From positions 1 through 33,346 of the forward strand of contig RFFY01000153.1 in NCBI GenBank assembly GCA_003697065.1: DNA of 33,346 nucleotides, read 5' to 3'. Within the stretch, counting starts at the first letter, position 1. Every line of letters starts with the position of its first letter. The stretch comes from Actinomyces sp. (GTDB lineage: Bacteria; Actinomycetota; Acidimicrobiia; Acidimicrobiales; Aldehydirespiratoraceae). The notes beneath the pieces were generated by a model. The model ran no database searches. It saw only the letters and a list, made by a program, of their open reading frames with translations, and was not told the origin of the DNA. Of the stretch, positions 6,207 through 13,891 are shown piece after piece. The translations under genes and the position numbers were made by a program.

Positions 6207-6863
6207 ATGCGAGTGCGTGAGAACGAACGAATCGTCACCAGCGCTCACGGTCACGTCGACATCGTCGACGTCAACCCGGACGGGTCGGTGACCATCGAAG
6301 CGGTCGTGCCGCGGCCCCTGCCCACCTGCGGGTGCTACCACCCGTCGTGGTCTCGGCCGGGAATCGACGGCCGCTGCCCGGGCTGCTCCATGTCGGCTCG
6401 GACCACGTGGTTCCTCGTCGACCGTCGCACCATCACCGAGGACGACATCGACCACAACGGCATCGTCACCCTCGGGATGCGATTCCTGGGCGAGTGCCAG
6501 GAGCGGGTCGAGGAGGACGCCATCGTGACCGCCGAGTCGATCGTGGCGCCCATCAGCGAGGCCCTGCGCTCGGGCACCTGCCCGACGCTCGGCGGGGTGA
6601 CGATCACCAACGACGCCGGTCGCTTCGTGTCGCCCGAGTGCGACATGGGGTCGGTCGAGGTCGACCTCGTCCACGGCCGAGTGGCCGCCGAGGTGACCCT
6701 CGTCGACTTCGACGGCGAGGTCCGCACGGTCGACGCCTTCGGCGACGACCTCCACCCGACGTGGGTGGCCCGCTTCCGCCGCTTGCTCAACGGCGGGGTC
6801 GTCGACGACGACGACGTCTACTGCGAGCCGACCGAGGACGGCGACTGGTACTTCACCCTGTGA
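6207..6863 (+). CDS. Unknown protein with zinc-ribbon-like cysteines, 218 residues
   Basis: Start defined by AAGGAGGTCCCACATG. Residues about 41-60 contain CGC, then after 16 residues CPGC, a possible zinc-binding knuckle. Two further Cys occur later (GTCPT, PECDM). The remainder is acidic beta/alpha (VTAESIVAPISEALRSGTCP, HGRVAAEVTLVDFDGEVRTV) and ends with a run of Asp near VVDDDDVYCEPTEDGDWYF. I do not recognise the family. It sits alone between the best promoter of the window and a 15-bp terminator hairpin, so it is probably made in large amounts as a single-gene transcript. Highly acidic small phage proteins with this expression pattern can be host inhibitors, but that is speculation. 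Confidence 0.75.
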   Translation: MRVRENERIVTSAHGHVDIVDVNPDGSVTIEAVVPRPLPTCGCYHPSWSRPGIDGRCPGCSMSARTTWFLVDRRTITEDDIDHNGIVTLGMRFLGECQERVEEDAIVTAESIVAPISEALRSGTCPTLGGVTITNDAGRFVSPECDMGSVEVDLVHGRVAAEVTLVDFDGEVRTVDAFGDDLHPTWVARFRRLLNGGVVDDDDVYCEPTEDGDWYFTL

Positions 6864-6867
6864 TCCC

Positions 6868-6901
6868 GATGCCCGACGGGGGCGCCCCCCCGTCGGGCAT
6901 C
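6868..6901 (+). terminator. 15-bp stem-loop terminator
   Basis: GATGCCCGACGGGGG (6868-6882) pairs perfectly with CCCCCGTCGGGCATC (6887-6901) around a 4-nt loop. It lies 5 nt after the stop of the 6207-6863 gene. The following ATCATCAATCC is AT-leaning but not a U-tract. It is the strongest terminator candidate in the window. Confidence 0.8.
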
Positions 6902-6951
6902 ATCATCAATCCACTTCAACACAAACCCAAGACACCATAGGAGGTCCCGAT

Positions 6952-7650
6952 ATGACCAACGAACGACTCACCGAACTGATCAACGAGGGCCGCATCGCGC
7001 CCGACGACGTCGTCGGATGGGAGGACATCCCCGAGGACGTCGATCCCCTCGCCTGCGTGGTCGGCAAGACGACCAGCGACCTCGTCGGCGCCCGACTCGC
7101 CCGCCGTGAGATATCGGCCCGCCAGGTCGAGTCGCTGCGCCTCGCCGAGAAACTCATCGCCGCCGACCTCGACGTCATCCCCGACGAGGTCCGGTCCGCC
7201 ATCGCCAAGATGACCGCCCTCGACCCGACCGAGGCGGCCCGCCTGCTCGTCGACAGCATCGACGCCCGCGCCGCCGCCGAGGCCGTCGCCGGGGTCGTCG
7301 GCATGTTCGCGGCCGGGCTCGCCCATCGGGCCGCGGTCGTCGTGACCCGCATGATGGTCAACGGCGTCGACCGCGACACCATCGGCGACGGCGTCGTCGC
7401 CGTGAGCCTCGACCTCGACGACGACCTGCCCGCCGACATCGACGACTCCGTCCGTGAACTCATCGGGTCGGTCGCCGCGGCCTTCGTCGCCGCGGAGGTC
7501 ACCCGCCTGTCGAAGGCGGTCACCCGCACCCGATCCCGCATCGACGGCGGCGGGGGCGTCGACGCCGACGACGTCGACGCGATGACCCGCCTCGCCGAGG
7601 CCATCAACGAGGTGGTCGCCGACCTCGACGACGAGGACGACGACCGGTGA
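6952..7650 (+). CDS. Acidic helical protein of unknown function, 232 residues
   Basis: AGGAGGTCCCGATATG defines the start. The protein is rich in Asp, Val and Ala and mostly helical: RLTELINEGRIAPDDVVGWE, then EVRSAIAKMTALDPTEAARL and a moderately hydrophobic AEAVAGVVGMFAAGLAHRAA (about 110-130) that may be a buried helix rather than a membrane span. It ends with a run of acidic residues (DLDDEDDDR). No family recognised. It lies just downstream of a strong terminator without a clear promoter of its own, so it depends on read-through or on a promoter I cannot see. Its stop overlaps the GTG of the methyltransferase gene. Confidence 0.72.
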   Translation: MTNERLTELINEGRIAPDDVVGWEDIPEDVDPLACVVGKTTSDLVGARLARREISARQVESLRLAEKLIAADLDVIPDEVRSAIAKMTALDPTEAARLLVDSIDARAAAEAVAGVVGMFAAGLAHRAAVVVTRMMVNGVDRDTIGDGVVAVSLDLDDDLPADIDDSVRELIGSVAAAFVAAEVTRLSKAVTRTRSRIDGGGGVDADDVDAMTRLAEAINEVVADLDDEDDDR

Positions 7651-8837
7651 CCGCCGCCAACGAGACCGCACCGGCGACCTCCGATGCGGTGTCACCACCT
7701 GCTGGTGCCGGGCCGACATGGCCCGGCGCCGGCGCGTCCGGCCGCTGGATCGTCGGCGACGCCATCGACGGTATCCGCCGCCTCGCCGCCGAGGGCGTCA
7801 CCGTCGACCTCGTCCTCACCTCCCCCCCGTTTCTAGGATTGCGGTCATACATACCCGGCTCCGATCCCCGTGAGATCGGCCGGGAAACGTCACCAGCCGA
7901 GTTCGTCACCCGGATTCTCGATGTCGTCGCCGCCGCCGCCGACATCCTCGCCCCGACCGGCACCATCGCCGTCGAACTGGGCGACACCTACTCCGGGTCG
8001 GGGGGCGCGGGCGGCGACTATGACACCGACGGGTTGTTCGCCGGTCGGCCCCACTGGAAGCAGCGTCGCGGGGACGACCCCGACGCCTGGCCCCTCCCGA
8101 AGTCGCTCGCCATGGTGCCCGAACTGGTCCGGGTCGCCCTCGCCTACGGCGTCCACCCGCTCACCGGGGAGCCATCCCCGGCGGGACGGTGGCGGGTCCG
8201 CAACGTCGTCCGGTGGGTGCGCCCGAACCCGGTCCCGCGTGCCCTCGGCGACAAGTTCAAGCCCGCGACGTCGGACATGCTCATCGCCACCCGTGCCGCG
8301 GACCGGTGGTGGGACGACATCCCGGTCCGGGACCCCGCCACCGGCACGGCGATGACCGACGCCATGATCGTCGCCCCCGAAGGCCACCGCGACCATCCCG
8401 CCGCGTGGCCGCCGAAACTCATCGCCCCGATCGTGGTCGCCGCCTGCCCGCGCCACGTGTGCCGAATCTGCGGGACACCCTCGAGACGCATCGTCGAACG
8501 CGTCCGCCGGGACCGCCGCACCGGCGAGCCCGTGACCGTCGACATGAACTCGCGCTGCGGCGACCCGACCGGCCGCTACTCGACCGGCTTCGACGTCGAG
8601 GTCGAACGGCGCACCGTCGGATGGTCGACATGTGAGCATTCGGACGACTTGGCCGACCCCGACGTGTGGCGTCCCGGGATCGTGCTCGACCCGTTCGCCG
8701 GGTCGGGGACGACGGTCGCCGTCGCCGTCGGCAACGCCCGCGCCGGGGTCGGCATCGACCTCGACCCCCGCAACGAGGCCCACGCCGCCGACCGTCTCGG
8801 CATGTTCCTCGTCGACACCGTGAGGCTCGACCCGTGA
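7647..8837 (+). CDS. DNA N4-cytosine/N6-adenine methyltransferase (beta class)
   Basis: A 396-residue SAM-dependent DNA methyltransferase. The catalytic motif TSPPF (T58-F62) precedes the SAM-binding motif DPFAGSGTT (from D348), the permuted order of the beta group. LTSPPFLGLRSYIPGSDPRE and AVELGDTYSGSGG are typical of the phage enzymes. The region between, about 120-330, is the target-recognition part. It includes CRICG and a later TCEH (about residues 272-335) that may bind zinc. SPPF at motif IV favours N4-cytosine over N6-adenine, but this is not decisive. No restriction endonuclease gene is adjacent, so it is probably an orphan that protects phage DNA. The GTG start overlaps the previous stop. 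Confidence 0.92.
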   Translation: MTAANETAPATSDAVSPPAGAGPTWPGAGASGRWIVGDAIDGIRRLAAEGVTVDLVLTSPPFLGLRSYIPGSDPREIGRETSPAEFVTRILDVVAAAADILAPTGTIAVELGDTYSGSGGAGGDYDTDGLFAGRPHWKQRRGDDPDAWPLPKSLAMVPELVRVALAYGVHPLTGEPSPAGRWRVRNVVRWVRPNPVPRALGDKFKPATSDMLIATRAADRWWDDIPVRDPATGTAMTDAMIVAPEGHRDHPAAWPPKLIAPIVVAACPRHVCRICGTPSRRIVERVRRDRRTGEPVTVDMNSRCGDPTGRYSTGFDVEVERRTVGWSTCEHSDDLADPDVWRPGIVLDPFAGSGTTVAVAVGNARAGVGIDLDPRNEAHAADRLGMFLVDTVRLDP

Positions 8838-9883
8838 CGCGGCCTCGGGTGGTGTCCCTGTGCACCGGGGTCGGCGGACTCGACCTCGCCCTCGACCCCG
8901 ACCGGGCCGATCTCGTCGCCCTCGCCGAGACCGACCCGAGACCGGCGTCGGTCCTCGCCGCACGCTTCCCCGACATCCCGAATGTCGGGGACTGGACCGA
9001 CGAGGCCACATGGGACGCCTTCGCCGACGCCGACATGATCATCGGCGGGCTGCCCTGCCAGCCCGTCTCACTCGCCGGGCAACGTAGGGGGACCCGTGAC
9101 GAACGATGGCTGTTCGACGACCTCATCCGACTCGTTCGCCGTCTTGATGCCGCGGGCACACGACCCGTCGTGTTCCTCGAGTCGGTGCCCGGGATGCTCA
9201 CCGCAGACAACGGACACGCTATGGCCCGAATATGTGGCGGCCTGGCCGCCCTCGGGTGGGTGGGCGAATGGACGGTTCTACCGGCGTCCGCCGTCGGTGC
9301 ACCCCATCGCCGCCGCCGATGGTGGCTCCTTGCTGCCCACCCCGACGGCCCGCGACCCGAAGGACAGTGGTGGCGGCCGCCGCGGGCGTCGAAGGCGCCG
9401 ACTCATTCTCACGCTGCGCGATATGGCGACGTTGCCGACGCCGTCGAACGATGGGAACGGATCACCGGCCGGGCCGCCCCCGCCGACATCCTCGCCGGGC
9501 AACGAGTGAACCCGCGGGTCGCCGAGTGGATGATGGGATTCCCCGACGGGTGGGTGACCGGCATCGACGACCTGTCGTTCGCCGCCCAACTGCGCGCCCT
9601 CGGCAACGCCGTCGTCCCCCACCAGGCCGCCGCCGCCGCCCAAATACTCGCCGCCCGCCTCGAGAACCGCGAGCCACCACCACTCCCGACACCGCCGACC
9701 GGGCCGCTCATCCCCACCCCCGTCGCCACCGACGCCGCCGGAACCCGGAACCTAACCGCCCGCCGCCGACCCGGTAGCACCGGCCGACCCGGCCGGACAC
9801 TCACCGACTGGGCATGGATCACCACCGGGCTCGCCGACACCCACCCCGCATCCAACCGGACACCCACCCCGACATCACCATGA
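8834..9883 (+). CDS. DNA cytosine-5 methyltransferase
   Basis: A 349-residue enzyme that methylates carbon 5 of cytosine. Motif I is SLCTGVGGLDLAL. Motif IV is GGLPCQPVSLAGQ with catalytic C75. Motif VI appears as VFLESVPGM, so the usual ENV is ESV. Motif VIII is VGAPHRRRRWWLLA and motif X is ALGNAVVPHQAA. The segment RWERITGRAAP then EWMMGFPDGWVTG is characteristic of phage copies. The variable target-recognition region between VIII and X is short. A Pro/Thr-rich tail of about 60 residues follows motif X. It begins at a GTG overlapping the previous methyltransferase stop, so the two enzymes are made from one transcript. Confidence 0.93.
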   Translation: MTRPRVVSLCTGVGGLDLALDPDRADLVALAETDPRPASVLAARFPDIPNVGDWTDEATWDAFADADMIIGGLPCQPVSLAGQRRGTRDERWLFDDLIRLVRRLDAAGTRPVVFLESVPGMLTADNGHAMARICGGLAALGWVGEWTVLPASAVGAPHRRRRWWLLAAHPDGPRPEGQWWRPPRASKAPTHSHAARYGDVADAVERWERITGRAAPADILAGQRVNPRVAEWMMGFPDGWVTGIDDLSFAAQLRALGNAVVPHQAAAAAQILAARLENREPPPLPTPPTGPLIPTPVATDAAGTRNLTARRRPGSTGRPGRTLTDWAWITTGLADTHPASNRTPTPTSP

Positions 9884-10092
9884 CCACCGACCACCGCGAC
9901 CACCACCGCGACTCCGACCCGGTCCTCGACGGGATCATCACCGGGATCGGGTGCGCCGCCCTCGTCCTCGCCTCATGGGTCACCTTCGGCGTGATCTTCG
10001 CCGCCGTGACCGCCGGCGCGATCCCCCACCTCGAGGTCGTCGCCGCCGTCCTCGCCGCCGCCGCCGTCATCGCCGCCACCCGCCCGCACTAG
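9880..10092 (+). CDS. Small membrane protein with two predicted spans
   Basis: A 70-residue protein: a His/Asp-rich start (MTTDHRDHHRDSDPVLDG), then two hydrophobic helices (IGCAALVLASWVTFGVIFAA and HLEVVAAVLAAAAVIAA). It overlaps the methyltransferase stop (ATGA). The function is unknown; a second holin or antiholin is possible by topology, although it lies 9 kb from the amidase. Confidence 0.65.
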   Translation: MTTDHRDHHRDSDPVLDGIITGIGCAALVLASWVTFGVIFAAVTAGAIPHLEVVAAVLAAAAVIAATRPH

Positions 10093-10095
10093 GAT
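10090..10095 (+). promoter_or_regulatory. -10 box of a putative leaderless promoter
   Basis: TAGGAT, whose first three bases are the stop codon of the upstream gene, followed by exactly 7 nt and the ATG at 10103. Confidence 0.5.
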
Positions 10096-10102
10096 CGGCG
10101 CC

Positions 10103-10369
10103 ATGACGGCCGTCTACCTCGCCGCCGGGGGCGTCCTCCTCGCCGCCGAACTCATCGCCGTGTTCAACCGGCGCCGCGGCGACACCATCACCGAACTCAC
10201 CAAACGCCGGGCCGTCACACACGCCCTCGCCGCCGGGGGCGCCGCCTGGCTCCTCTGGCACTTCGCCGGCGCGGACATCACCGGCCTCCACGCCGCCCCG
10301 GCCGCCGACATCGGCGCCGCCGTCATCGGCGCCGCCGCCGGATGGGCCGGACACCACCGCCGGGGGTGA
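10103..10369 (+). CDS. Small membrane protein, 88 residues
   Basis: The N-terminus is a hydrophobic helix (AVYLAAGGVLLAAELIAVF) followed by a basic stretch (NRRRGDTITELTKRRAV). Two more weak hydrophobic stretches follow (ALAAGGAAWLLWHFAGA and IGAAVIGAAAGWAGH). With the preceding membrane gene it forms a pair directly upstream of the large terminase. No SD lies before the ATG; the TAGGAT box 7 nt upstream suggests a leaderless mRNA. Function unknown. Confidence 0.65.
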   Translation: MTAVYLAAGGVLLAAELIAVFNRRRGDTITELTKRRAVTHALAAGGAAWLLWHFAGADITGLHAAPAADIGAAVIGAAAGWAGHHRRG

Positions 10370-11913
10370 CGACGACCCCAGCGGATCGACTCGCCCGGTC
10401 GGTCGGTCTCATCGCCGCTGTCGCCGACACCGACCCGGCCCTGCGCCCGGCGCTCCGCCGCCGGGTCACCCGCCAGGACCCCCTCGCCTTCGCCCTCACC
10501 TACCTAGCGCACCACTTCACCACCGCCGAGGTCGGCGACCGGGTCACCCTCGGTTGGCCGCACCTCATGATCCTCGACATCATCGAGGACTGGTGGCGGC
10601 CCCGGTCCGGCGAACCTCGAGCCGACCGGCACGCCATCTTCGCACCCCGAGGGTCGGGCAAATCCACGTGGGCATTTCTCGCGGTCCCCCTCTGGATGGC
10701 GGCCCACGGTCACGCCCGCTTCGCCGTGTGTTTCTCATCCACCGGCCCGCAGGCCAAGACCCACCTCGAGACCCTCCGCCGAGAAATGGACGGCCGCAAC
10801 GAACTACTCGCCGCCGACTTCCCCGACCTATGCCGCCCGGCGATGCGCCCCACCAAACGCCTGTCGATCGCCGACCGCACCGACATGATCGAACGCGCCA
10901 ACGGCGCCGTGTTCGTCGCCCGAGGCGCCGACTCCGACACCCTCGGCCTCAAACTCGGAAACCTCCGCCCGGACCTCATCATCCTCGACGACCTCGAGCC
11001 CCAGGAAGCGACCTACTCCCCCTTCCAGGCGGAGAAACGCCGGTCCACCCTCATCGACACCATCCTCCCCCTCAACGAGGCGGCCCGGGTCCTCCTCGTC
11101 GGCACCGTCACCATGCCCGGGTCGATCGCCCACCAACTCGTCCAATTCCACGACGCGGGTGGCCCTTCGGAGGACGCGGACAACACATGGGTCGCCGAGC
11201 AGCGCTTCGACGTGCACGTCGCCGACCCCATCATCGACGGCCCCGATGGCCGAGACTCGTGTTGGCCCGAGAAATGGCCGATCGAGTACCTCCTCGAGAT
11301 CGAGGGCACCCGGGACTTCGCCAAGAACTTCGCGAACCGGCCGGTCCCCCCCGAATCGGCGTTCTGGCGGCCCGAACTACTCGCCCCCCCACCCGAACCG
11401 CCCGACCCGGAAACCTTCGGGACCACGGTCCTCGCCGTCGACCCGGCGGTCACTGGTCGCACCATCTCGGACTTCACCGGGTGGGCGGTCGCCACCCGCA
11501 CCGCCGACCGGTCCGGAATCTGGGTGCGGGCCGCGGGCCGAACGAAACGGGTCGGGGTCGGCCTCATCCCGGTCCTGGCCCGGGTCGTCGCCGATTACGA
11601 CGTCGACGTGGTCCTCGTCGAATCGAACCAGGGCGGCGACCTATGGCGCGACCTTCTCGCCGACCTCGGCGTCCCCGTCCGCCTCGAGACCGTCTCCGCC
11701 CCCAAACCCGTCCGGTGGGAACGAGCCCTGCGCCTCTACGAGCGGGGCGTCGTCCGCCACGCCAACCGCATCCCGGCAGCCGACGCCGAAATGCTGGCCG
11801 TCCCCAACGTCCGCCACGACGACGTGGTCGACGCCGTCACCCTCGCCGTTCTCGCCCTCGCCAACAAACTCGACCGTCGCACCCAACCGGTCCGACGGTC
11901 GAGCTACGTCTAG
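10366..11913 (+). CDS. terL: Terminase large subunit
   Basis: A 515-residue packaging motor. The ATPase domain has Walker A APRGSGKST (A93-T101) and Walker B LIILDDLE (L204-E211, with D208, D209 and E211). The coupling-motif region VLLVGTVTMPGS follows. The nuclease domain has VLAVDPAVTG (D359), VVLVESNQGG and HDDVVDAV (H484-V491, with D485, D486 and D489), the RNase H-like acidic cluster that cuts concatemers. I chose the GTG at 10366 because it overlaps the previous stop in the GTGA manner used throughout; an ATG at 10342 would add eight residues. The length is normal. It starts the head module. Confidence 0.95.
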   Translation: MTTTPADRLARSVGLIAAVADTDPALRPALRRRVTRQDPLAFALTYLAHHFTTAEVGDRVTLGWPHLMILDIIEDWWRPRSGEPRADRHAIFAPRGSGKSTWAFLAVPLWMAAHGHARFAVCFSSTGPQAKTHLETLRREMDGRNELLAADFPDLCRPAMRPTKRLSIADRTDMIERANGAVFVARGADSDTLGLKLGNLRPDLIILDDLEPQEATYSPFQAEKRRSTLIDTILPLNEAARVLLVGTVTMPGSIAHQLVQFHDAGGPSEDADNTWVAEQRFDVHVADPIIDGPDGRDSCWPEKWPIEYLLEIEGTRDFAKNFANRPVPPESAFWRPELLAPPPEPPDPETFGTTVLAVDPAVTGRTISDFTGWAVATRTADRSGIWVRAAGRTKRVGVGLIPVLARVVADYDVDVVLVESNQGGDLWRDLLADLGVPVRLETVSAPKPVRWERALRLYERGVVRHANRIPAADAEMLAVPNVRHDDVVDAVTLAVLALANKLDRRTQPVRRSSYV

Positions 11914-11916
11914 CAT
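11911..11916 (+). promoter_or_regulatory. -10 box of a putative leaderless promoter (portal gene)
   Basis: TAGCAT, whose first three bases are the terminase stop codon, followed by 6 nt and the portal ATG at 11923. No SD is present. Confidence 0.55.
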
Positions 11917-11922
11917 CGCGGC

Positions 11923-13401
11923 ATGAGCCGCGACACATGGGTCGACGTCGTCGTCGACGACCTCGAGGCGTCCGCATCCGAGGCGGACCACTACGGCGCC
12001 ATCTACTCGGGCGACCTCGACGAGATTTGGTCATCGGCCCGTCTCGCCCGGGCCGCCGCCCGCGCCGGCGCCGAACTCGAACTCAACCTCGCCGCCCGGA
12101 TCGTCGACGCCGCCCTCAACCGCCTCACCATCACCGGGGTCGGCGACGACGAGGTGATCGGCGCCCTATGGGACCGGAACGACCTCCGATTCGAGCACAT
12201 TGAGGCCCACCGGTGGACCCTCGTCCACGGTCACGGCGCCCTCGTCGTGTGGCCCGCCGACCCCGACGGCCCCGCCGACGAGGTCGACATCGTGTTCCAT
12301 CCGGCGACCGAACTCGTCGTCCACCGCGACCCCGAGGACGCCCGGATCGTCGACTGGGCGGCCCGGTCGTTTGTGGACCGGTCGGGCCGTGACCGTCTCG
12401 TCGTGTGGACCGACGCCGGGGTCGCCCGCCTCGCCCGCCAGGGCGTCGACGCCCCGTGGGTCCCGGTCGACGCCGCCGGAACCGAACTCGCCGGACCACT
12501 CACCACCATCGGCGCTATGGGCGTCGACCCGGTCGAGGGCGTCGACCGTCTCATCGAGGCGGACCTCGCCGACCCCCACGACCTCGCCCGGGTGCCCGTG
12601 TTCGAGTTGCGGACCCGCCACCCACGGGGCGTCTCCGATCTCGCCACCGCCGCCGGACCCCAGGCCCTCATCGCGAAACTCGTCGCCGCCGACGCCGCCG
12701 TCATCGAGTTCGCCTCATTCCCACAACGCTACTTCCTGCTCGACCCGGCGACCGCGTCCGGGGACTTCGGCGACTTCGACGACATCTCCGACCCGGTCAC
12801 CCCGGGCGCCACCGCCGGGTCCGGCTCCGAACTCACCTCGCTCACCGCCGGACCGGGCGAGTTGTGGACCGTCACCGCCCGCGAGGCGGGACAATTCGAC
12901 CCGGCGCGGGCGGCCGAGTTTATCGAACGCCTCGAGTTCTACGCCCGCCACATGGCCGCCGCCTCGTCGACCCCGGTCCATGAACTCCGCGGGCAGCCAC
13001 CGTCGGGTGAGGCACTCCGCGCCGCCGACGAGCCACTGGTGCGCCGGGTCCGGGACCGGCAGGCCCGGTTCGAGGCGACATGGCGGGACGCCCTCACCTT
13101 CGCCGCCGACCTCGTCGACCCCGGCGCCGACCACCCGGTCGAGATCACATGGTCGCCCGCCGAGTTCGTCGACCGGGCCGAAGCCCTCGACGAGGCCGAA
13201 CGCAAGGTCCGTCTCGGCGTCCCACCGGCCGAGGTTCTCGTCGAACTCGGATACGAGCGGGAAACGGTCGAGGGGTGGATCGCGGCCGCGTCGCAGGGCG
13301 ACACCCGGGACATCGCCCTCACCCTCGCCGCCATGTCCGACCAGCCACCGGTCGACACGGCGGAACTCCGGGCGATGCTCGGGCTCGCCACCGGGGGGTG
13401 A
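11923..13401 (+). CDS. Portal protein (SPP1 gp6-like)
   Basis: A 492-residue portal, the dodecameric ring through which DNA enters and leaves the head. Recognisable parts are the N-terminal LAARIVDAALNRLTITG and the Asp-rich wing region VFHPATELVVHRDPEDARIV. The helical stem and crown section reads EFIERLEFYARHMAAASSTP then VHELRGQPPSGEALRAADEP and LVRRVRDRQARFEATWRDAL, characteristic of SPP1-type portals in actinophages. A short acidic and Gly/Ser-rich loop lies near residues 280-310. It sits immediately after terL and before the MuF gene in standard order. Confidence 0.92.
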   Translation: MSRDTWVDVVVDDLEASASEADHYGAIYSGDLDEIWSSARLARAAARAGAELELNLAARIVDAALNRLTITGVGDDEVIGALWDRNDLRFEHIEAHRWTLVHGHGALVVWPADPDGPADEVDIVFHPATELVVHRDPEDARIVDWAARSFVDRSGRDRLVVWTDAGVARLARQGVDAPWVPVDAAGTELAGPLTTIGAMGVDPVEGVDRLIEADLADPHDLARVPVFELRTRHPRGVSDLATAAGPQALIAKLVAADAAVIEFASFPQRYFLLDPATASGDFGDFDDISDPVTPGATAGSGSELTSLTAGPGELWTVTAREAGQFDPARAAEFIERLEFYARHMAAASSTPVHELRGQPPSGEALRAADEPLVRRVRDRQARFEATWRDALTFAADLVDPGADHPVEITWSPAEFVDRAEALDEAERKVRLGVPPAEVLVELGYERETVEGWIAAASQGDTRDIALTLAAMSDQPPVDTAELRAMLGLATGG

Positions 13402-13402
13402 C

Positions 13403-13882
13403 GTGGCGGACCGGGTCATCCGTCGTCTCGACGACCTCATGGCGGGTCCACCCGCGATCCACCGGGCCGGACTCCCCCAACTTGCCCTCGACCCGACCCT
13501 CAACGCCATCGTCGAAGGTCCCGGCGACGAACTCGGACGTGTCCTCGAGACCGGCGACGCCCGCATCGACCGGGCGGTCCGACGATGGGCGGTAGCCGCG
13601 TTCGGTGAACTCCGCCGCCGACTCCGCGAACACGCGGACACCACCGGCCGTGTCACCCCCGACCTGCTCGAGGTCGCCCTCGACCGATGGGGCGAATGGC
13701 TCGCCGGTCCGGGTCTCGCCCTCTACCGGCGGCTCGTTCTCGAGGCACGCCGTGAGGCGATGGGCGACACCCGGACCCGGGCGGAGGCGACGACATCGGC
13801 GGTCATGGCGGCGGTCGTTGCCCGATTTACGAACCGCCCGCTGACCGACACCATCGCCGCCACCCCCGACGGGGGCGAGTAA
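13403..13882 (+). CDS. Helical protein between portal and MuF, unknown function
   Basis: A 159-residue, almost entirely helical, Arg/Ala/Leu-rich protein: VADRVIRRLDDLMAGPPAIH, then IDRAVRRWAVAAFGELRRRL and LALYRRLVLEARREAMGDTR. It begins at a GTG 1 nt after the portal stop, so it is translationally coupled. Most related phages have portal followed directly by MuF, so this insert is unusual. It may be a minor head protein or an equivalent of the N-terminal helical part of some MuF proteins that has become a separate gene. I see no diagnostic motif. Confidence 0.72.
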   Translation: MADRVIRRLDDLMAGPPAIHRAGLPQLALDPTLNAIVEGPGDELGRVLETGDARIDRAVRRWAVAAFGELRRRLREHADTTGRVTPDLLEVALDRWGEWLAGPGLALYRRLVLEARREAMGDTRTRAEATTSAVMAAVVARFTNRPLTDTIAATPDGGE

Positions 13883-13891
13883 GTAGGGACG

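Noticed and set aside
9880..10369. Second lysis cassette made of the two small membrane proteins
   Set aside because: No lysin gene is adjacent and topology alone is not enough; they are listed as membrane proteins of unknown role.
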